18,427 nucleotides of DNA, taken from CALMJB01 sp963977945 (GTDB taxonomy: Bacteria > Actinomycetota > Actinomycetes > Nanopelagicales > Nanopelagicaceae). The notes below the pieces were generated by a model. The model did no database searches. It saw only the letters and a program-made list of their open reading frames with translations, and was not told the origin of the DNA. The position numbers were made by a program, and so were the translations under genes. Position 1 is the first letter of the stretch, and the number at the start of each line of letters is the position of its first letter. Below, in pieces: positions 1 to 6,311 of the stretch. The stretch is from the NCBI GenBank assembly GCA_963977945.1, contig CAXBQO010000012.1:1-18427 (forward strand), in the 5' to 3' direction.

Positions 1-69
1 ATTGGTTAAGAATAGATATCGTGTGAAATTTACCTGAAAAAATGCTGATAACTTCTTACTTTTTATTTG

Positions 70-142
70 TGTCCCCGGCGGGAGTTGAACCTGCGACCTA
101 CCGCTTAGGAGGCGGTTGCTCTATCCACTGAGCTACGAGGAC
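70..142 (-). tRNA. tRNA-Arg (anticodon CCU)
   Basis: Read on the minus strand, the sequence folds as a full cloverleaf of 73 nt including the discriminator A. The 7-bp acceptor stem pairs GTCCTCG with CGGGGAC (one G-T). The D arm contains AGTGGATAGAGC. The anticodon stem ACCGC/GCGGT encloses the loop CTCCTAA, giving anticodon CCT (CCU), which reads the rare Arg codon AGG. The T arm has the TTCAACT loop and one A-C mismatch in its stem. The 3' CCA is not encoded (CAA follows the discriminator), so it must be added after transcription. No clear terminator is visible in the 69 nt downstream. Confidence 0.96.
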
Positions 143-217
143 AATTTTATTTATTAATTAAAACTATTTAATTTTATAAATACTAAAAATTAATTTAGTG
201 CTACTAATTTACTACTA

Positions 218-241
218 AATAAATTATTCAAATAATTTATT
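218..241. repeat. All-AT inverted repeat, 11-bp arms
   Basis: AATAAATTATT (218-228) and AATAATTTATT (231-241) are perfect reverse complements separated by CA. The repeat lies in the AT-rich 199-nt gap between the divergent tRNA-Arg and the dehydrogenase gene at 342. It could be an operator, a cruciform site or a chance product of the extreme AT content. The gap contains no gene. Confidence 0.4.
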
Positions 242-279
242 AACTTTTTATTACTTCTCTCGCATAAATCCTGCGTAAT

Positions 280-308
280 TTGGCAGTAATTATTAATTAA
301 GTTAAAAT
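280..308 (+). promoter_or_regulatory. Predicted sigma70-type promoter for the 342-2332 pair
   Basis: TTGGCA (280-285) is followed after 17 nt by TAAAAT (303-308). Both are close to the vegetative consensus and the spacing is ideal. Transcription would start near 315 and give a leader of about 27 nt that includes the GGAG ribosome binding site at 328-331, 10 nt before the ATG at 342. Confidence 0.6.
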
Positions 309-341
309 ACATTTTGTAAGTTTGTTTGGAGTTGAAAATTC

Positions 342-1556
342 ATGAAGGCCCTCGTTATAGGTGCCGGTGGTGTCGGAAGAGCAATTGCGAATATCGCATC
401 TCGTCGTTCATTTATTGAATCGATGGTTATCGCTGATCGCACTCTTTCACGCGCCGAAGATGCAGTCTTCCGAGTAAAGAATCCGCGCTTCTCTGCCGCT
501 CAAGTAAACGCTGCCGAATTAGAAGATTTGCGTGAACTAATTCGTAAAGCAGATCCAGATGTGGTTATCAATGCGGTTGATCCACGATTTGTAATGCCAA
601 TTTTCTTAGCCTGCGAAATTGAAAACACTAATTACATCGATATGGCGATGTCACTCTCAAGACAACATCCGCACTATCCATACTCTGAAACTGGCGTAAA
701 GCTTGGCGATGAACAATTTGCCCGTGATTGGAACTGGGAAGAGCGCAAAATTTTTGCATTAATTGGAATGGGCGTCGAGCCAGGTATGAGCGATGTCTTT
801 GCCAAGTACGCGAATGATCATCTCTTCAGCAAGATTGATTCGATAACTATTTTGGATGGCTCCAATTTAAGAGTCGAGGGGCATAACTTCGCACCATCAT
901 TTTCAATCTGGACCACCATTGAAGAGTGCTTGAACCCACCAGTGGTTTGGGAAGATGGCCGCGGTTGGTACACCACAGCGCCGTTTAGTGAACTTGAGGT
1001 ATTTGATTTCCCAGAAGGTATCGGCCCAGTTGAATGTGTCAACGTAGAACACGAAGAGGTCGTGTTGATTCCGCAAAAGATAGATGCCAAAAAAGTTAAC
1101 TTTAAATATGGATTAGGTGCTGAGTTCATCACCATCTTGAAGACCATCAACATGCTCGGAATGGATCGCAAAGATTCGGTAGAAGTACAAGGTGTAAGTG
1201 TTTCACCACGAGATTTGTTGGCAGCTTCTTTGCCAGACCCAGCAACATTGGGTTCGCGCATGAAAGGCAAAACTTGTGCCGGAACTTTAGTTCGTGGTTT
1301 AGATAAAGAAGGAAAACCTAAAGCGGTTTATATTTACAACATAGTTGATAACGCTTGGTCGATGAAAGAGTACGGAGATCAAGCGGTAGTTTGGCAAACC
1401 GCAATTAATCCCGTAATTGCTATGGAATTAATTCACAAAGGACTCTGGAAACCGCAAGGTGTTAATGGTCCAGAATGGTTTGATTCCAAACCTTTCTTAG
1501 ATTTATTAGAAGAGTACGGAACCTCTTGGCATATTCGCGAAGAAGCGATTAAATAA
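342..1556 (+). CDS. Saccharopine dehydrogenase-family protein, carboxynorspermidine dehydrogenase-like
   Basis: The 404-residue protein begins with a Rossmann nucleotide-binding turn (GAGGVG, residues 8-13). Its whole length resembles the carboxy(nor)spermidine dehydrogenase branch of the saccharopine dehydrogenase superfamily: DxVINA near residue 75, NYIDMAMS near 96, an MGVEPGMSDVFA stretch near 142-153, LLAASLPDP near 290, YIYNIVDN near 330 and a C-terminal SWHIRE. In Vibrio this enzyme reduces the Schiff base of aspartate semialdehyde and a diamine with NADPH. Relatives act on saccharopine or lysine, so the substrate here is inferred, not proven. No signal peptide is present, so it is cytoplasmic. 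It is the first gene of a pair with the SDR 5 nt downstream and has its own promoter and a GGAG ribosome binding site. A homospermidine synthase of the same superfamily lies 3.3 kb downstream, which favours a polyamine role over lysine catabolism. Confidence 0.82.
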   Translation: MKALVIGAGGVGRAIANIASRRSFIESMVIADRTLSRAEDAVFRVKNPRFSAAQVNAAELEDLRELIRKADPDVVINAVDPRFVMPIFLACEIENTNYIDMAMSLSRQHPHYPYSETGVKLGDEQFARDWNWEERKIFALIGMGVEPGMSDVFAKYANDHLFSKIDSITILDGSNLRVEGHNFAPSFSIWTTIEECLNPPVVWEDGRGWYTTAPFSELEVFDFPEGIGPVECVNVEHEEVVLIPQKIDAKKVNFKYGLGAEFITILKTINMLGMDRKDSVEVQGVSVSPRDLLAASLPDPATLGSRMKGKTCAGTLVRGLDKEGKPKAVYIYNIVDNAWSMKEYGDQAVVWQTAINPVIAMELIHKGLWKPQGVNGPEWFDSKPFLDLLEEYGTSWHIREEAIK

Positions 1557-1561
1557 ACAGT

Positions 1562-2332
1562 ATGAAATCTGCGCTCATTACTGGAGCGACCGCAGGAATT
1601 GGTGCTGAGTACTCCAGATTCCTCGCCGAAAAAGGTTATAACTTAATTTTGGTCGCGCGAGATCGAAAGCGCCTAAACGAAACTGCGAAAGAACTTTCCA
1701 AACGTTATAACGTTAAAACTGAGGTTTTAGTTGCAGATTTATCGGTGCCATCTCAACTAAAAAAAGTAGAACAACGTGTTCAAGATGCAAAAAAGCCGAT
1801 TTCAATTTTGGTAAACAATGCTGGTTTTGGATTAAACCGGGCATTTAGTCAAAACAAATTATCAGATGAAGCAGATTTACTGGCAGTTTTAGTGACCGCA
1901 CCGATGCGATTAACTCACGCAGCACTTGCTCCAATGACCGCTGCAAATTCTGGAACAATCATCAATATAAGTAGCGTGGCAAGTTGGATTACTGGTGGCA
2001 CTTACAGCGCTGCCAAGTCTTATTTAACTGTCCTTTCAGAATCACTGCATACCGAATTAAAAAATACTAAAGTAAAAATTATTGCCGTTTGTCCAGGTTT
2101 TACGCACACTGAATTTCATCAACGTGGCAAAATGAAAATGACTGGACTGCCAAAATTTATGTGGTTAACAACAAAACAAGTTGTCGAAAAAAGTTGGGCT
2201 GATTTAAATTCCGGTAAAGCAATTTCAGTTGCTGGCTGGCAATACAAGTTACTAAGTTTTGTTGCCCGCTACGCCCCAAGATCAATTGTGCGCAAAGTTG
2301 GAATGAATGTCCGAAGAAAACAACGTTCCTGA
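1562..2332 (+). CDS. Short-chain dehydrogenase/reductase (classical SDR)
   Basis: This 256-residue single-domain protein has all classical SDR marks: TGATAGIG (residues 7-14) for NAD(P) binding, NNAG (85-88), the catalytic Ser in NISS (about 138), YSAAK with Tyr148 and Lys152, and CPGFTHT (177-183) after the active site. Arg33 at the end of the second strand suggests NADP(H) preference. The substrate cannot be told from sequence; similar proteins are usually annotated as DltE-like or general oxidoreductases. The C-terminus is basic (RRKQRS). The ATG lies 5 nt after the preceding stop with no clear ribosome binding site, so translation is probably coupled and the two genes share one transcript. 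It may act on the same pathway as its neighbour, which is an inference from spacing only. Confidence 0.9.
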   Translation: MKSALITGATAGIGAEYSRFLAEKGYNLILVARDRKRLNETAKELSKRYNVKTEVLVADLSVPSQLKKVEQRVQDAKKPISILVNNAGFGLNRAFSQNKLSDEADLLAVLVTAPMRLTHAALAPMTAANSGTIINISSVASWITGGTYSAAKSYLTVLSESLHTELKNTKVKIIAVCPGFTHTEFHQRGKMKMTGLPKFMWLTTKQVVEKSWADLNSGKAISVAGWQYKLLSFVARYAPRSIVRKVGMNVRRKQRS

Positions 2333-2463
2333 ATGAATTCACATAATTTCTTAAGAAAACCCGCGTGTGCAGACGAAGTAATTCAGGACTTTATCAAATT
2401 CAATAAGTACACTTTGCAAATCTGAATTAAGAATTTAATCGGGCTAATCGAAGGAGCAAATCG

Positions 2464-3246
2464 GTGAAAAATAAGCGCAAACTCTGGATGGCAGTAGCAA
2501 CTATTTCGGTGATGTCATTCTCGTTGCTATCGCCAGCACAAGCTGCCGACAAAGAAGGTGGCGACTGCACCACAAAAGGCGCCAAGGCTCAAATAAAAAA
2601 TCCAAAAACTGGCAAATTTAATAATTTTATTTGCGATAACAATCCCGCATTTAAACCAGCCCAACTTACTTGGACATGGGATGGTTGCATTGAAATTAGA
2701 GATTCGATTAATTCACAAGTGGCACAAGACAAAGCCACTGATGCAAGCACTACTGCTATTAATTCCCAAATTGAGAAGACAGCTAAATCTCTAAACACGT
2801 TATTAGCCTGGAATGCGACAACTAGTTACGCAAAAGGTGACATTGTTTATTTTGTAAGTTCAGGAGCAAAGGCTTATTACGTTGCCAAAAGCACTAATAA
2901 GAATGTGAGACCGATCGGCGCCGCTGCTTCAAAATCTCGATGGTCATTAAACACAGATCCTTTGAACTCAACCGGCGCTGGAAAAGTTCCAGATTTAGAT
3001 CAAACTGTTGCTGGCACTAAAACAAAAATCACTGCTTTACAAAGTGTCTCAACCGCTGCGGCAACTGCAGCAACGCTGCAAACTCAGGTAAATGATTTGC
3101 AATCACAAGTTACAGAACTAAAACGATTGACCACTACTTCAACGGTTGCACTGTTCTCACCAAATGATCTAGTTCAATCCTTTGCTGGAAAAGATAATTT
3201 GATGTATCAGTTAAACATCATCATGATGCAAAAGTGCAAACCGTAA
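2464..3246 (+). CDS. Secreted protein with CBM5/12-like (chitin-binding type) segment and coiled coil
   Basis: The GTG start is supported by a strong AAGGAG at 2450-2455. The 260-residue product has a Sec signal peptide (basic KNKRK, a hydrophobic run, cleavage predicted after AQA at residue 27) and no lipobox, so it should be released or wall-associated. Residues 115-161 (start WNATTSYAKGDIVYF, then AYYVAKS, ending at Trp160) follow the W...Y..GD.V.Y...Y....W pattern of carbohydrate-binding module families 5/12, which bind chitin or cellulose. No catalytic domain is seen. A Thr/Ala-rich stretch and a short predicted coiled coil (LQTQVNDLQSQVTELKRL, 205-222) follow. Cys35, Cys57, Cys75 and Cys258 could form disulfides. 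It is a single-gene unit closed by a terminator 25 nt downstream. Function is unknown; adhesion to polysaccharide or a wall role are possibilities. Confidence 0.8.
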   Translation: MKNKRKLWMAVATISVMSFSLLSPAQAADKEGGDCTTKGAKAQIKNPKTGKFNNFICDNNPAFKPAQLTWTWDGCIEIRDSINSQVAQDKATDASTTAINSQIEKTAKSLNTLLAWNATTSYAKGDIVYFVSSGAKAYYVAKSTNKNVRPIGAAASKSRWSLNTDPLNSTGAGKVPDLDQTVAGTKTKITALQSVSTAAATAATLQTQVNDLQSQVTELKRLTTTSTVALFSPNDLVQSFAGKDNLMYQLNIIMMQKCKP

Positions 3247-3270
3247 AAATATAACCGGTCTGACTTTTTA

Positions 3271-3305
3271 GACCCCTAAGCGGTAAAGCTGCTTGGGGGT
3301 CTTTT
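3271..3305 (+). terminator. Rho-independent terminator after the secreted-protein gene
   Basis: An 11-bp stem pairs GACCCCTAAGC (3271-3281) with GCTTGGGGGTC (3291-3301), all paired with one G-T, around a 9-nt loop. TTTT follows at 3302-3305 and then a T-rich run. It lies 25 nt after the stop at 3246. It is the strongest terminator in the window and separates the secreted-protein gene from the diguanylate cyclase gene. Confidence 0.9.
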
Positions 3306-3324
3306 GCTTTATATGTGCCTCACT

Positions 3325-3330
3325 TAAAAT
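3325..3330 (+). promoter_or_regulatory. Candidate -10 box (TAAAAT) for a leaderless diguanylate cyclase mRNA
   Basis: TAAAAT stands 7 nt before the GTG at 3338. This is the spacing at which transcription would begin on the start codon itself. No ribosome binding site is present. A weak -35 (TTTTGC near 3302) lies about 17 nt upstream inside the terminator tail. The same hexamer is the -10 of the promoter at 303-308. Confidence 0.4.
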
Positions 3331-3337
3331 TGAAAAA

Positions 3338-4786
3338 GTGAAGTCACGAGAATTTCTACCTTGGATTACTGGGCTGGCTTTAGCATTTCATTTAATCTTT
3401 AAATTCAATAATCAAGATTTAAATTTACCGGTAGATCTATATCTTTTTAACTTATTAATTTTTGCTAGCGCATTAATTGCAATAAACGCCCCAAAAGTAA
3501 ATAACAAATTGGCAAATTCCTTAATTGGCACTGCCATTTTTACTTGGGGTTTAGGCTCATTAGTTTCGGCACTAAGTAATTTTGAAATCATCAATTTTGA
3601 TTTTGCAATAGCAGATATTTGTTATGTGCTGTTTTACCCATTTTTATTATTGGGCTTAATCATTGCTAATTCTTCCAAGTTAAAACTTTCTGCCATTGAT
3701 TTAATCGATACTTTTATCGTTTCATTAGGTTGTGCCAGCATCCTGGCCGCCTTCTTAATTAACCCTCTGCTTTCAAGTACCGAGATTAAATCGGTTGAGC
3801 TTTATCTTCGAATTTTCTACATCTGCGCCGATTCATTACTACTAATTTTTACCATTTTGATAGCAATTAATTACCGCATGCAGTTGCGCACAATTTTGAT
3901 TTCTTTTGGTTTATTTATTTTTGCAATCTCAGATCTATATTTCCTCTGGTTGAATATTAATAATTCTTACCAATTTGCAAGCTTGTCCGATGATGGCTGG
4001 TTGCTTGGGATATTTTTAATTGCCCTTGGAACCAAATCAATTGATCTTGGTACAAAATCTCAACCTAAAGCATTGGCATATTTTGCAAACTTAGCTCTAA
4101 TTGCCGGAGCCACACTCTTAGGTTTGGCAGCGCTCAAACCTAATTACCTACCCGAATTTGTATTGATTCCAAGTTTCTTAACAATTGCTTTTGCATTTAT
4201 TCGAATGAGTTTGGCAATTCAAGAGGCAAAAGAAGCAAGTTCTGAAAGATTATTAGCAAGAACAGATGAATTGACTGGTCTTGCAAACCGCAGATACTTC
4301 CTAAAATCACTTTCCGAAACCGATTCAGGTTTTTTAATGCTGATTGATTTAAATGATTTTAAAGAAATCAACGATAATTTTGGACACGATGTTGGAGATC
4401 AAGTTTTAAAACAGGTCGCCCAAAGATTCAATCGTGTAATTGATTCAAACACAACTACAACTATCGCCAGATTAGGTGGAGATGAATTTGGCGTAGTTAC
4501 AAAATCTGATGAAGAAACTGCTGACGAGTTGGTTCAGGCTTTGCTTTCAACTTTAAGTTATCCGGTCGTAATTAAAACCGTGCCTTTTCAAGTCGGTGCC
4601 AGCGTTGGCGTGACACATTTTCTGGCTGATCAAGAAAGTTCAGAGAGACTTCGAAAAGCTGACCAAGCGATGTATCGGGCAAAAAATCAGGCTAAAAATC
4701 AGGTGAGTAACCGGCTAGTTGGCAACAAAAATGCCTTTTCTCATTGGGAAAAATTTGAGGAAAAAATTTTTGAAAAAGAGCAGTGA
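3338..4786 (+). CDS. Membrane-anchored diguanylate cyclase (GGDEF domain)
   Basis: The protein makes c-di-GMP from two GTP at the inner face of the membrane. From GTG 3338 it has 482 residues. Residues 1 to about 295 hold roughly eight or nine hydrophobic helices with short loops, a probable sensory or anchoring module that I do not match to a named family. A GGDEF domain follows: DELTGLANRR (310-319), the metal-binding DLNDFKEINDNFGHDVGD region (337-354) and an intact GGDEF (380-384), so it should be active. The inhibitory RxxD motif is not at its usual place five residues before GGDEF; RVID (366-369) sits ten residues before it. No EAL domain is present. A TTG at 3293 is also in frame, but it lies inside the terminator stem, so GTG 3338 is preferred. 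Homospermidine synthase starts 81 nt downstream on the same strand. Confidence 0.9.
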   Translation: MKSREFLPWITGLALAFHLIFKFNNQDLNLPVDLYLFNLLIFASALIAINAPKVNNKLANSLIGTAIFTWGLGSLVSALSNFEIINFDFAIADICYVLFYPFLLLGLIIANSSKLKLSAIDLIDTFIVSLGCASILAAFLINPLLSSTEIKSVELYLRIFYICADSLLLIFTILIAINYRMQLRTILISFGLFIFAISDLYFLWLNINNSYQFASLSDDGWLLGIFLIALGTKSIDLGTKSQPKALAYFANLALIAGATLLGLAALKPNYLPEFVLIPSFLTIAFAFIRMSLAIQEAKEASSERLLARTDELTGLANRRYFLKSLSETDSGFLMLIDLNDFKEINDNFGHDVGDQVLKQVAQRFNRVIDSNTTTTIARLGGDEFGVVTKSDEETADELVQALLSTLSYPVVIKTVPFQVGASVGVTHFLADQESSERLRKADQAMYRAKNQAKNQVSNRLVGNKNAFSHWEKFEEKIFEKEQ

Positions 4787-4867
4787 TTTGTTAGCCTTGT
4801 GGCGGACGGTTTAAACCCAACTTTTTAAAATAAATCCAGTTACCGTTCCAGAATGTAGGTAACCCAA

Positions 4868-6301
4868 TTGGCAGCAAAACATAAAAATCGAATTTTGGTT
4901 CTCGGTGCCGGATCGGTTTCCCAATGTGTACTGCCACTTTTGATTGAGCATTTAGTAGATGCCAAACAAATAACAATTATTGATCAGCGTGACAATCGCG
5001 CTCGCGTTAAAGCTGCAATCACCGCTGGCGCCACCTATATTCAAGATCAATTAACCAAAGAAAATATGGATGCGATGCTTTCAAAGCATCTACAACCTGG
5101 AGATTTTTTACTAGACCTTGCTTGGAACATTGACGCCAACACAATTATTGGTTGGGCGCATGATCACGGAGTGCTTTATCTAAATACCTCTGTCGAAGAG
5201 TGGAACCCTTACGAGGCCGGATCGACCAGACATCCAATTGAGCGCACTCTTTATTACCGACACATGAGATTAAGAGAGATGAAAAAAGGTTGGAAAGAAA
5301 GTGGTCCAACTGCGATTGTGGAACATGGTGCAAATCCCGGATTAGTTTCACACTTAACCAAAAAAGCCCTAGTAGATATTGCAACTAAGGCGCTGAAAGA
5401 TGGCAAAGCCGCCACCGGCGTTGAAGCCGAATTACAGTCAGAAAATTATCCCGCACTGGCTCATAAATTAAATGTAAAAGTAATCCATATTTCAGAACGA
5501 GATACTCAAGTTTCTGATAAACCAAAACTAGTTGATGAATTTGTAAATACTTGGTCAGTTGAAGGTTTTTATGAAGAAGGAATCGCGCCGGCTGAACTTG
5601 GTTGGGGAACTCACGAAAAATTACTGCCACCAGCTGCTTACGAACACAAAGTTGGTCCAAAGAATCAAATTGCAATCGCCCAACCTGGTGCTAAAACCTG
5701 GGTGAGATCTTGGGTGCCAAATATGGAAATTACTGGAATGGTAATTCGACATGGTGAAGCTTTTACAATTTCTGATTACTTAACAGTTTGGGATGGCGAT
5801 AAGGCTATCTACCGACCAACAGTTCACTATGCCTACTGTCCAACAGATGCGGCAATCGCATCAATGCGTGAATTAGAGGGACGGCAATGGGATTTAACTA
5901 CCAATCAAAGAATTATGAACGAAGAAATTATCGATGGCGATGATCGACTTGGAGTTTTGTTAATGGGCCATCCATATAAATCATGGTGGGCTGGTTCATT
6001 ATTAAATATTCACGATTCTCGTAAATTAATTCCTGGTCAATCTGCGACCACTGTTCAAGTTGCTAGCGCTGTTTATGCAGCGGTTGCTTGGGCGCTTGAT
6101 AATCCAAATCGCGGTTTGATGGTGCCAGATGAAATGCCATGGCGCGAAGTTTTGGGATATGCCGAAAAATATTGGGGTGGTATTCACTCTGTGCCAGCAG
6201 ATTGGGATCCACTTTCAACTCGAAATGATTTATTCAAAGGTTGGAATGGTCGGGTCTATGATGAAACCGATCCGTGGCAGTTCACTAACTTTTTAGCTTA
6301 A
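4868..6301 (+). CDS. hss: Homospermidine synthase
   Basis: The 477-residue protein matches bacterial homospermidine synthase, which makes homospermidine from two putrescines (or putrescine and spermidine) using NAD as a cycling cofactor, in the cytoplasm. Visible features are the Rossmann turn GAGSVS (13-18), LDLAWNID (82-89), TSVEEWNPYE (107-116), VEHGANPGLVSH (151-162), ISERD (208-212), NTWSVEGFYEE (227-237) and GHPYKSWW (387-394). Glu210, Trp229 and Glu237 fall at the numbers I recall for the active site of the Blastochloris viridis enzyme, including its cation-pi tryptophan; this agreement is from memory. The start is TTG: an in-frame TAG lies just upstream at 4856-4858, and AGGT (4857-4860) sits 7 nt before it. 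The gene may be read from the diguanylate cyclase transcript. It converges with the photolyase gene, with 10 nt between the two stops. Confidence 0.9.
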   Translation: MAAKHKNRILVLGAGSVSQCVLPLLIEHLVDAKQITIIDQRDNRARVKAAITAGATYIQDQLTKENMDAMLSKHLQPGDFLLDLAWNIDANTIIGWAHDHGVLYLNTSVEEWNPYEAGSTRHPIERTLYYRHMRLREMKKGWKESGPTAIVEHGANPGLVSHLTKKALVDIATKALKDGKAATGVEAELQSENYPALAHKLNVKVIHISERDTQVSDKPKLVDEFVNTWSVEGFYEEGIAPAELGWGTHEKLLPPAAYEHKVGPKNQIAIAQPGAKTWVRSWVPNMEITGMVIRHGEAFTISDYLTVWDGDKAIYRPTVHYAYCPTDAAIASMRELEGRQWDLTTNQRIMNEEIIDGDDRLGVLLMGHPYKSWWAGSLLNIHDSRKLIPGQSATTVQVASAVYAAVAWALDNPNRGLMVPDEMPWREVLGYAEKYWGGIHSVPADWDPLSTRNDLFKGWNGRVYDETDPWQFTNFLA

Positions 6302-6311
6302 GAATTTCAAA

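Noticed and set aside
70..142. tRNA-Arg as an integration (att) site
   Set aside because: No integrase gene and no repeat of the tRNA 3' end was seen elsewhere in the window.
818..1270. 150-codon minus-strand frame inside the dehydrogenase gene
   Set aside because: It is fully antisense to a convincing gene, is rich in Ser and Thr, and has no domain; it is a shadow frame.
2347..2358. Palindrome TTTCTTAAGAAA after the SDR gene
   Set aside because: It is short, AT-rich, has no T tract or loop suited to a terminator, and is likely to occur by chance.
2333..2425. 30-codon frame beginning directly after the SDR stop (MNSHNFLRKPACADEV...)
   Set aside because: No ribosome binding site, no recognisable motif, and a frame of this length is expected by chance in such AT-rich sequence. 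Conservation would be needed to accept it.
4791..4976. 61-codon minus-strand frame over the diguanylate cyclase-hss gap
   Set aside because: It mostly overlaps the start of homospermidine synthase in antisense and has no recognisable feature.
5145..5675. Two minus-strand frames of 79 and 96 codons inside homospermidine synthase
   Set aside because: They lie antisense to a clear gene, have no ribosome binding site, and their composition is typical of reverse-strand reading.
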